This document shows, piece after piece, positions 49,501 through 59,900 of a DNA stretch of 64,000 bases. The notes under the pieces are model-generated. The model did no database searches. It saw only the letters and a program-made list of their open reading frames with translations, and had not been told where the DNA came from. The position numbers and the translations under genes are program-made. Source of the DNA: Theristus sp. LFF4_11 (lineage: Eukaryota > Nematoda > Chromadorea > Monhysterida > Xyalidae). Each line of letters begins with the position of its first letter. The first letter of the stretch is position 1. The DNA lies in contig JASANC010003917.1 of NCBI GenBank assembly GCA_030248135.1, positions 1 through 64,000 on the forward strand, written 5' to 3'.

Positions 49501-51825
49501 TCTCACCAGATGCACATGCCAGCAGATGGCCAACTCACGTCCGACCTCCCGGCCGAAGTCGGCGAACGGTTTCTGTCGACTGAGCATCTCCCAGAGTATG
49601 ATCGCGAACGAGTACACGTCGCATTTCTCGTTGTATCGACCGCCTGCACGCAATCAATCAATATCGGCAATTTCCGAAATATCTGTCAAACATCTTGTCA
49701 CTTCACAGAAACTTCCTATTTTTTTGCCATACCCCCAAAAGACCCTCGATGATTCTTCACAGAAACTTCCGATTTTTCGCCCCCCCCAAACAGACCCTCC
49801 TTCCGATTTTTCGCCCCCCCCCAAAACAGACCCTCCTTCCGATTTTTCGCCCCCCCCCCCAAACAGACCCTCCTTCCGATTTTTCGCCCCCCCCCAAACA
49901 GACCCTCCTTCCGATTTTTCGCCCCCCCCCCAAACAGACCCTCCTTCCGATTTTTCGCCCCCCCCCAAAACAGACCCTCGAACACTTCGGGCGCCATCCA
50001 GACGGCCGTGCCGCGGTTGTTCGTCAGTGTGGTCTTGTCGAAGTCGACGGCGCAACCGAAATCGCAGATTTTTAGCAGTCGACATTCGTTGGACAGGAGC
50101 AGGCTGAAACGAAGCACTCAATTGAACATTGAATCTGTGAATACATTGAACATCAGTGAATCTTCGCAAATTGTCTGCAAAATTTCCGGTTTAGCATGCT
50201 GGTGTGGCGGACATTCCAATTAGATTGGTAAGCATGGGTGTGCAGGTGTCTTGAACAGTGAAATCACTCTAATTATAGCGAAAACTGAACTCCACACACA
50301 CACACACTTCCGTCAACATGTGATCAAACTCGAACAAAATAATCCAACACGACCAACTTTGGCGATTTCAGGTCGCGATGCAACATCGGCGGCTGCATAC
50401 AGTGCAAATAGTCGACTGCGGTGGCACATTGGTACGCCCAGCTGACCGCGTGCGCGGCGGTGTACGGCACCTTGGATTCGTGGTGAAGCACTGCAGCAAA
50501 AACGAATTGAATGAACAATAATGTTGAAAATCAGTCCAAGCCAACGCGAATAACGTTTCTCCAGCGTTGTTTGGAAGCAGGTTGTACCACAACTCAATAA
50601 ACAACACTCAAAACTCAACAATGTACCAAAACGCTTAAAAACTAAACTGACACTCATAGAGCGATCCATCTTCCATGTACTCGATGACCAGAAAGACTGC
50701 TGGTGAGCGTTGCGATGACATCGCGTACATTTGCACGATGTTGTCGTGGCTGACACGCGCCAGTTGGCGGCACTGTACAAGTGTAAATTGAAAAAATGGC
50801 AAAAATGAGTGGGTTTGAACGGCGTGTGCTCATCGGCTGCAGTGGTTCACATTGCAGATTTGAGAATTGAAGATTGTGTAAGAAACTTTTCCAAAGATTG
50901 ATTGAAGTGCAATGCCAGAATAGTGTCGCTGTTGAGTTACACGTGGAATCTTGAAGAGAAAAATAAAAACAATCAAGTGAAAAAACTGCCCGGCCTCCAG
51001 GCACGCTTAAAGCCAGGTCACGTTTGGTTTACCTCAACGCGAAAGGCCTTCTTTCCTTTGACGTCCTCAAAGATCTTCATCGCCCGCACGCGACCGCCAA
51101 AGCGACATTTCATCACGCGCCCGAAGGCGCCACGACCAAGTAACTGGAAACTTGGATTTTTTTGATAGATATAAAAAAACGAATTGTTTCATCGTTTGAA
51201 ACTTGAAAGCCTTATGATTCGAAAATCAACCAACTTTGCCATTCAAAAACTCATAGAAAACCAATCAATTGCATGTGCTGTGAAAAAAATCGCAGTTGGT
51301 TCATGTTGACGCACGGTAAAAAAAACGACAAGAACCCGAGCATCATCCCACCCCAATGTCTCTTGTAATTATCTCTGAAGGTGACGCGAAAAATGCCGAA
51401 AATAGCGGAACAATAGAAGTCCATCTATCAACAAAAAGCTCAGTCTCTCAACTGCTCGTCACAAATCAACCTGCATCTGCAACAACAACAATCAGAGAGC
51501 TCTCGCAAATTCGAGCAAAAGACACAAAACAGCGCAGTCGTCTCAGCCACACCTGCAGCTGTTCAATGCAGTCGCCGTTGTCCAACTCGGTCACCGCAGC
51601 CGCTCTGACGCTGATCGGACTGCCGGGCACGTCGTTCGGCGTCTCGCCGCTCGCCTGCGGGCCGCGTGCGTCCGGCGGCAAGTGAATTTCGCCCTCGGCC
51701 GCCGGCGGCAACGCGCGCTGCCCCTCGCTCCACCGGAGAATCTCGCCGTCATCCGACTCGACGTCGCCTTGCTCAGGGACACCCAACGGACCGTCGCTGT
51801 CGACGACGATGTTCAGTGGTTCCAT
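45335..51825 (-). CDS. MAP3K7: MAP3K7/TAK1 protein kinase
   Basis: Fourteen exons (51825-51553, 51143-51033, 50772-50652, 50490-50358, 50103-49976, 49643-49507, 49024-48893, 48657-48537, 48362-48226, 47316-47154, 46766-46530, 46208-46054, 45568-45513, 45407-45335) give 658 residues; human TAK1 has 606. Kinase motifs follow in order: [11 protein letters not shown]-binding Lys in RAMK, HRDLKSPN (Asn split across an intron), KICDFG, activation loop [43 protein letters not shown] and YFPGANEPL are TAK1-specific. The C-terminal helix ([15 protein letters not shown]) matches the human TAB2/3-binding end. TAK1 relays TGF-beta, TNF/IL-1 and Wnt signals to JNK, p38 and NF-kB. Oddities: a 91-residue acidic N-terminus unlike the human one, a CAA-encoded poly-Gln tract in exon 11, and a minisatellite at the intron 5 donor. 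Confidence 0.93.
46546..46592 (-). repeat. CAA microsatellite encoding poly-glutamine in TAK1
   Basis: About 13 uninterrupted CAA codons (read as GTT on the plus strand) lie in MAP3K7 exon 11, in the linker between the kinase domain and the C-terminal coiled coil. A pure triplet run is prone to length change. Confidence 0.88.
46937..47014. mobile_element. Palindromic MITE (GCATTCATGAAGCAG family), copy 5
   Basis: GCATTCATGAAGCAGTATTT and GACGCGTAGCTGTGTTAAAA are intact; the right end is degraded. It lies in TAK1 intron 10. Confidence 0.7.
49136..49161 (-). repeat. Fragment of the tRNA-derived SINE
   Basis: About 26 bases read on the minus strand as CGCTTTTCTGG followed by TTAGCCCTGGCTAAA, matching the body of the SINE at 23224-23425 with one base missing. 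It lies in TAK1 intron 6. Confidence 0.6.
49742..49978 (-). repeat. ~37-bp minisatellite starting at the TAK1 intron 5 donor
   Basis: On the minus strand exon 5 ends CGAGG and the intron begins GTCTGTTTTGGGG. This junction motif (GGAGG-GTCTGTTTGGGG) then recurs about five times at ~37-bp spacing, with GCGAAAAATCGGAA completing the unit, followed by a diverged unit with TCGAGGGTCTTTTGGGGG. Each unit has a run of 8-11 G. Confidence 0.9.
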
Positions 51826-52675
51826 GTTGGCAGGACGGGTCACGATTGATGGTTTTTTTTGGATTTGGAGGCGTCACATCTTCGGTCGCAGCAAATGACT
51901 TCGCACTGGCATATGCGACCCTTCTATATTTGCCAGTCTGAAAGCGAAAGTTTACCTTCAAGCGGTTTTTTACCCGTTTTTTGAGACACCCTGTTTTTGT
52001 GATACGCCACATGACAAAATCGAAACTTCCGTTTCCTGTATTTATCGTTTTATATAAGCTGCGTTTCCGAACCTGTTGCGGTTAGTTTTCCGATGAACAT
52101 CACATGAGCAATCTGAGAAGCAGGCCAGAGACTCGTTAACGTAGTTTAGTTTGCCAACGTGTTAGGAAAAAAATCTTTCGCCCGTTTTTAACCTCTTTCT
52201 CTCCGAAAATACGTTCACACACCCTGTACGTGTGTGGTTCGATAGCGAGTTCACATTTTCATTCTTCAAATCCCACAACCAAGCTGACTCAAATTTACAG
52301 AAAATTTTTTATTCCATCATTTCATCATTTTATTCAACTACAAAAACATACAAAACACGAACGACACAGGTCCTGATTGTAACGAAAACAAAAAAAACAC
52401 CGTTAACAAACACACACACGAACGCAAAGAATTATTATTACCCATGTGCTCAGATAGAAAAATACTCGGTAAATTAGAAAAACGACGTCAATATGAGAAC
52501 AACACAGCAAAAAAACCCAAAGATACTAAACTCGAAAAATGTCCGGACAAACAAACAAAAAACAAGTTAACTCCTGTATCTGAATTTCAAAAAAAACCTC
52601 AACAAGCAGACCAAGCATTTCCTCTCAAACACCAATCCAACCAAATCATCAATCAAACCAATAATGAGGAATCAC
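51826..52675. other. Spacer: TAK1 promoter side and U2AF1 3' side
   Basis: No exon is supported. A minus-strand AATAAA near 52330 could serve U2AF1. A TAK1 promoter is expected close to 51826, but no specific element can be named. Confidence 0.45.
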
Positions 52676-55579
52676 TCAATATCGTCTGCGACGTTCACGT
52701 GGTGAACGGGAACGACGACGGGGTCCCCCATATCGATCACCACCTCGAGGCCCACCGCCACCACCGCCGCCGCCGCGCGCTGCGTCCGGGTGATCGGGTC
52801 TGAGAAAAAAACACGATTGTGAGTTTTGAAAAACGAAGCATTTTTGTAAAACTGGTTATCATTTATAACAAAAAGTAGACGCTGACTAACCAACGGGTAC
52901 GAAAATAATGTGCCCGTTCAATTTCCGAACACACAAGAAAATTTTAAAATGCGGCAACGTGTTCACCACGTTTTTTACCCCCTGAGCCGATGATCGGGCG
53001 ACAATCGGCTGACTTTCGCCGCGGACGCCCTGCTCCGACGGCTGTACAGACGACGACGCAACTCGCGACTGATCGGCTTCAGGTGCATGAAGTTGCAGAA
53101 GCCACCTTTCGAGCATTCGCTGCAAAAGTGACACAACACGGCAGTAGGAAAGAATACACTGGTTTTGGTATTCATTGGAAACTCATCATCGACTGGCATG
53201 ACCAGGCCAATCAGTGTGCGCCATCATCTCAAACGCATCCAATCAGCAACACCAGACTGCACGTTATCACCGCGTTTTTATTCGACTACACTCGCCCGGC
53301 AACGTACCGTACAACTGGTAATGACCACCCATTTGTCATCTCACGACGAATGGTGCCACCAAAGGCGCGTTTAGCAATTAAGTTTTTTTGTGCGTACGCA
53401 CGGACACGACACGTAAAAAATGGCCACGCGATTTAGAAATCGTGTCGTGTGTGCTATCTTAATGCATTACGGACACGATTCGTTTGCGCACGGGATTTAG
53501 AGCGACGTTTGTGCGTACGGACGAAAAACTAAATGGTGTTTCCGCCTTAATAATTAACAAACAATAACGCGACCTGCGGTACAGTAGTACTACAGTGCGA
53601 ATGTCATCCGACGTTCCAAAACCCAAACCGAAAGCAAAGCAAGCCACCAAGCACCAACCCCATTTCATACTGCCGACAGCAGGCCTCACGAAAGTCGGTC
53701 ACCGGCGACAGCTCCGCATAAACGGGATTATGGTTGAACCAACGGTTGTTCAGCATCTCCTCAGCGCGCGTCGCGTCTTCCTCGCGTCGAAACTGCAAAA
53801 AAATGCACGAAAACACCTGGACATTACGGTTTTTTTCCGGTTTTTTACAGCTTTTCTCCCTCCGTTCATAGCATTCAAATCTCACTACACTTGAACGTTG
53901 ACCACACATTTCGCAGCAATACTGTGGTGGCAAAATTCGATGCAACTGGAGAAGGAGAAATGGAGATTGGAGAATGCACGAACTGAAGGTATTCTCAAAT
54001 ATCAAAACACAAAATGTCTAAAAACCACAATTTTTACGCTGTTGCACAGAACACAGCTGACGGAGCAACGGTTCCGCGGGCAGGGTTCGCTTTCGCGACA
54101 GCACAAACCGTGACCACCACAAAGTCACACACACACAAGGACACAACCCCCAAAAACGCCACAAAAACCACGAATACCTACACACAAGAACACAACCCCC
54201 CAAAAACACCACAAAAACCACGAATACCTACACACAAGGACACAACCCCCCAAAACGCCACAAAAACCACGAATACCTACACACAAGAACAGAACCCCCA
54301 AAAACACCACAAAAACCACGAATACCTGCACACAAGGACACAACCCCCCAAAAACACCACAAAAACCACGAATACCTACACACAAGGACACAACCCCCCA
54401 AAACGCCACAAAAACCACGAATACCTACACACAAGAACAGAACCCCCAAAAACACCACAAAAACCACGACTACCTTGACATAAACGTTTCCGATCATGTG
54501 CTCGCCAAGGTTGTCGCAGACGTTCATCTCCTCGATCTCGCCGTACTTGTCCTCCAACTCGACGAACACCTCCTCAAAGAACTCGTCAAAGTGATTCTGT
54601 GCGTCGTCGTCGGGCAGCTGCGTTTGACCGCCGGACGCAAATTCTGGAGAAAGAAAAACCAGGACCTGTGATGATTTGGGCCATTTTTGGAAAAAAACTC
54701 GGATCTGATTTGGACCATTTTTTGATTGTGAAGTGCATTTTTTTGAGAAAAAAAGAACATTCTGTGCAGATTAGCAGCCTTGTTTTCTGATTCAATTTGT
54801 GCATCCTGAGACGAATCACCATGTGCTAATTGGCTGTGTTATTCGTCTGAAATTCAGGAATTGTATTCTGAAAACGATAGATTGACTAGCCGCAGGTGGA
54901 TACAAAACACAAGCAATCATGCGAGCTTGCAACGTTTTATTCGAAATATTCAATGGGTTCCATGTTGTTCATGGAAGTTGCAACGGTTCTCATTTCTGGC
55001 GCCGCAGCGCACCAGCAGCAGCTTGAATCAGTCATGAATCTTGAATCAGATTGAACGACCGCAGGAAGATTGGAAACGTCGAGGTTAAAAGTTCGCAAAC
55101 AAAAAAGAACACTTCACACGAACGCATCGCAGCAGACGCCTGTCGCAAATCAAGGTTCGGCTGCTGGTAGAGATTCTGCAGCAGCAGCGTCTGAAATAGA
55201 AATAAGCAAAAAATGTTATGAAAGAACATCGAAAGATCGAGAAAACGAAAAGCACCGTCAATCTGCAGATCGACAGCTAACAAACTGACTGACCTGACTG
55301 AACGTTGGCTTGTTGTGCAGACGCGAGCATTTGTCACCATGGCGGCACGCCCCGATTTTGAAGAAGAACGAACAATTTACCCTAGAATGAGCTTTTATGA
55401 TGCTTCAAGCTGGCGGCAACTTTTCAAGCGCACAGTAACAAGTTTCCACTCATAAAAAAAACGTTAAAACAAACAGTGAAAGAGAAAATTTGTTGAAAAG
55501 TAAACTGAAAAAAATCGTACTTGTCTTTTTCAGTGCCAAAGATGGATGCCAAATATTCCGCACCTGAAAGGCCGCTCAT
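52676..55579 (-). CDS. U2AF1: U2 snRNP auxiliary factor small subunit (U2AF35)
   Basis: Seven exons (55579-55521, 55381-55294, 55190-55124, 54643-54474, 53792-53659, 53119-52979, 52799-52676) give 260 residues; human U2AF1 has 240. It opens with [14 protein letters not shown] and the first CCCH zinc finger ([20 protein letters not shown]). The U2AF-homology RRM follows ([61 protein letters not shown]) with the second finger [19 protein letters not shown]. The tail has a glycine run and [14 protein letters not shown], a short RGG/RS region. U2AF35 binds the AG at 3' splice sites together with U2AF65. The exon 6 donor (GG-gtaaaa) was chosen because it opens the RS-rich frame of exon 7; this adds residues between the second finger and the glycine run. 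A 47-bp minisatellite starts at the intron 4 donor. Confidence 0.94.
54128..54473 (-). repeat. ~47-bp minisatellite starting at the U2AF1 intron 4 donor
   Basis: Exon 4 ends GTCAAG and the intron starts GTAGTCGTGGTTTTTGTGG. Downstream, about seven units of ~47 bp each contain GTGTAGGTATTCGTGG then TTTTTGTGG and a G-run, so each carries an AG-GTATTC donor-like sequence equivalent to the true junction. Minus-strand frames across it are artefacts. Confidence 0.9.
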
Positions 55580-56998
55580 GTTGAGGTGCCTTCCCTTTTT
55601 CCGGTTCGTTTTGCCCAAACGACCTAAAATCCGTTGTTGTGCAGAGAAATCACAGACGGATTCTGAAAACCATGCACTCTGCCAGATCAAAACACAATGT
55701 GGTGTTGCACCGTCACTACAAACATACACATGCGGCGATACCGCAGCAGCGCGTGGTGTTACTTTTTCTATGAGTGTAGACTGGAGACTGTGCAACATCA
55801 ACAAAGTGCACCGTTTTCAAACTGGGACTTTATCTTCACATTAAAAATGTAAAATATGTCGCCTTCAAAAGGCACTGCTTGAGCGGAATGAAACCACAGA
55901 CGCATCAAAATATTGAGCCCAAACTCAAACGGTCCGTTCAGTTATACTTTATACAGGTGTGCTCCTTTTCGGGAAACCACAACCAAGAGAAACTCGAGTG
56001 AAAATTAAAGATACAGAGCATTTCTCATGAACAAGAAAACTGTTCAACCGAGACAGCAATGAAACTGGGATCAAGCATCATAAAAACTCTTGCGATCACA
56101 ATAAATCGTTTAATGAAATATTTAATAAACACAGTTTGATAAACAAGGTTTCAGTGCGCAGGAGTTTAACATAATTATAATAATAATTAAAATAAACGGA
56201 AAAAAATAATATAAATCGGGTAAGAATAACTATCCCTGACCGAATGTAATGAACGACGACAACCACACCGGAAATATAAATTTAAAAAAATGTCATAAGG
56301 CATTTCGTTTGAGTAGGACGAGGATAAAGTAATTTAGTCTTTGTAAAAAATTTCGAACTCCAGGAAACTGGCTGACTCGCTTGATTGGTACGGAGAAATA
56401 AAAAATTCATGCTTATGAAAAAATTTCAGCCATTACTCAGCAAGTAAACCAATGCTAATGAGTTGAAGCAAAAAAATGTTATATCACAGTGCGGGAAGCA
56501 TAATGGTGTGTGTGAAACAGTGATCGCGAACCACCCAAAAACATTCAGAAAATCACATACAAAATTTTAGAATTAAACATAGCGTACTAATCAGTAAAAA
56601 ACAAAATACACATTTTCTCTATTTCAAATCAAATTGAGAATAATAGTAAGTAAACGCAAATAAATACCGGTGCGGCGAGTACAAGATTCGGGTAAAAAAA
56701 CACGTGAGAAACACCGGAATGTTTGTGCAGGTAAGCAAAAAACAGTTATTTGATAAATCGAGAATAAGGAAAAATGATACATACTCGAATAAGTAATGTC
56801 GGATGGATAATGTCAATCTGACGGACAATAAATTTAATGTCCGGAAAAATTCCACCCAGAATCCACCATTCAGTTTGTTTGTTAGAGCTTGACGTATGAT
56901 ATATAATAAGATTTAAAAAAATCGTTTCAACTCAACGTTTAACAACGTGGAAAACAAAAAAGACCGAAAACGTTGATCAAAATTTCCGGTGCCCTCCA
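55580..56998. other. Spacer between RALGAPB and U2AF1
   Basis: This is A/T-rich with no supportable exon, RNA gene or recognised repeat. It should contain the RALGAPB 3' UTR and the U2AF1 promoter. Confidence 0.45.
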
Positions 56999-59900
56999 TC
57001 ACTCTTCGGCCGGCAGCAGCAGTGAACAGTACAACTGTTCGGCGGTTTGTTTGCGGGCGAATTTCGTGGCAAATTCGTTTAAACGCTGACGACGACGAAC
57101 GTGCGGTGGGGTGAAGCTGGAAATTTTCAAAAATTTGGGTGAACTACAAACGAAACTGCGAATGGTTTGGCTGTTTTTGAACGGTGCGCGCACAGTGACT
57201 GGTCCAACCAGCTCGATGCAACCATATCAGCAATCAGCATGCTAGGTGCCAAGCAAACGCCACAATGAGCAAATTACAAAATGTTTTACAGTTTAGCAAT
57301 AACCGTCAGCGAAAAGTAACAGTGGTGAATCTCAATATCACTCCACAACTTTGTCCAAGTACAATACACAACAAAAGAGTATGCCAACCACCATATTCGT
57401 TATCAGAACAACGTGAACGAACAGTTCGACATCGAAAATATTGAACCAAACAACACGAAACAACCACTGACCCCTCCTGCTCCAAGGCTCTCCGGCGTGC
57501 GAGACAATCGGCAGTGCCACGAAGTGCAGACGCCAGTGAACGTACGCTCATGACCGAGCCGTCCAACAGGGGCACCGGATTGCCAAGTCTGCAAACAAAA
57601 ACTTCCTACAAAAACATGCTACTTGCATCGGGCTGACCGAAATTTCAATCCTGCAGTGTACTGAATGGCAAACATGCGATCTGTATCTGCGTGTGGCATC
57701 GCATTGGTTTTCGGAACGTTCGAAAAGTGCGCGCTCCTCCGGTACAGGGTGCGCGGACTAGAACGTTACCTGCCAGTCGGAGGCATCATGGTGCGCACGC
57801 GCAATAGACCGTTGCCATTGGTCAACGGATGCACAAACACCGTGTAGACGTCCAGTTTAGACGGTGTCTCATCGCCACCGTCCGTATACGCGATGAAATC
57901 GTCTGACATTGAGTTTTTTTTTACGAATGATGTCATGTACTACTTGCTGGTTACTTGTTCAGTAAAGTTCAGTACTTCTTGAGACCCACTAGTGCACCCG
58001 ATTCAAAACCAGCAAATAAAGCAAGCAGCCAATCAGCTCGACAAAAATGTTCCGATTCGCTTACAACGAAAGGGGTCTTTCACAAATAAATCACTCAAAG
58101 AAATCACCAATTTTCAACGAAATCAGATCCTCATATCGCTGCAGCCAAAACACCAGCAGCCGGTAATCCTGCGTGGGCAGCGGCGACGAGGCGCCTCTGA
58201 TACCCGCGAACGACTGTTTATGGTACGATTGTCGACTGAGCGGCGATTTCTGAGCGCCAATGGCCGTTGTTTGCGGGGACGACGATTTCGTGCCCGTTAT
58301 CGAGTCCTGCGACATGAACGTTTTACTCCGCGGTGGTCGCACGGGTACGGCGCCGGTGCCGGCACCGCATGTTTCCGACGTATTCCCGCTACCGGGCGAC
58401 GTTTCGTTTGCGGTCGCTGAATGGTCGACGGCGTCTGAAAGGATTACTTTTAAAATCGCTCAAGTTTTCAGTTTGTTTTTCACAGAGAATTTGCGTTAAC
58501 TGGCAGTGGCGGGACAGATTATGGGGTGAACAAGATTGATAGCTTGATAGAGACGAAATGGGAATTCAAAAAGATGGAAAAGAGACACGTTTTCACGGTG
58601 CGGGATTGTGTTATTGCCATCGTTTAACAGGCTGTAGCGCTCTAGTATCAAGCAGGGACCAGCTGAAGCACGTACCCGCAGTTTTCTGCATTATTTCTTT
58701 TTTCAAGCTGTATTGCTGTCAAATGCAGAACCCAATGAAGCTAGATAAAAACAACGCTGTTGAACGCGAACGTTGACATTGATACCACTGAAGACGAGAC
58801 GACAGAACCGAATCTTCTAACGTTTCGCCGACGAAATGTAAGCGCATGTCAAGATGAAACAAACACAAAACAATCGCCACTAAAAGCGAACTTATTGCTG
58901 CCATCATCAAGCGAACTGGAAAGCCACACGAGACCAGGAGAACACGCAAGAAACACAGTCGATATCGGAGAAGCGAAGCAGCAAAGGGACAGCGCGACAA
59001 TATCACGCAGTAGTAGCACTTTAGTAGCAGGCTCACGCGACACGTTTGCGTAGGCTTTCAGAGCAAGATTTCTTTGTCCATGACAGCTAATTCAGCCTGA
59101 ATGGTCCGAACGATTTCGCAGATTGAAAGTTTCTCAATTCGACAAACGATAGGACATACAAACCAAAGTGTCAGCCCACAGCCGCCGAGACCATTCAGAC
59201 CTTTTGCCATATGAAGGAAGGAAATCCTTGCTCATGAACTCTGCCCAGAAGCGGGGCTCGCGTCGGCAGCCGAGAGAGTCTCTCAGTCCAACTTGCCGGT
59301 TGTCATCAGATGGTGAGCCTGCGCGTCACCGCCACCGGCACTGTCACCGCCAAACTCCACACTCGGTCGATCCGTGGTACCGTCCTGCTGTGACGCAGCA
59401 ACAAAACCCCTCTCGCTGTCGAGGGTACCCTCTGCGGGGTACAGTTGCTCCGGTGTCGTCGCCGTCGACCGACGTTTCGTCGATCGCCAGAACGAGAAAC
59501 TGAATCGATTCGAGTTGCTGTTGTTCGACGGTTCGGCGTCACTTTGCTGCTGTTGCTGGTGAATGTGGGCGCGCGTGGCACGTCGCTTCACCCAGGACGG
59601 CTGCGGCTGGACAGCGCGCTGCGGCGGTGGCGACTGCGATTGGTGGACGATGATGATCGACCCGGCCGGCGCCGTCACCCGTCGCACGCCGCTCACCGGA
59701 AGTCGCTCGTGTGCCGTCTGCACCACCGGCGCCGTCGTGCGGCGAAGCGGCGTCTTTTTCACCGGATCCGCCGCCGGTTTCAGCTTCTCAACCTTCGAGC
59801 GTCTATCCGGCTTTATTTCCGATTTTGGCGTTTCGGTCGTCACGTTCACGTTCGCGCTGCCCGTCTGTCTCTGCGAAAATGAGCCGCCGTTCGGACTCGG

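Noticed and set aside
49526..50169. Plus-strand Pro/Phe-rich and minus-strand Gly-rich frames of 120-190 codons
   Set aside because: They cross TAK1 exons 5-6 in the wrong frame and the intervening 37-bp minisatellite.
54014..54569. A 154-codon plus-strand frame rich in Thr-Pro-Lys and minus-strand frames rich in Cys-Gly-Phe
   Set aside because: They are readings of the 47-bp minisatellite in U2AF1 intron 4.
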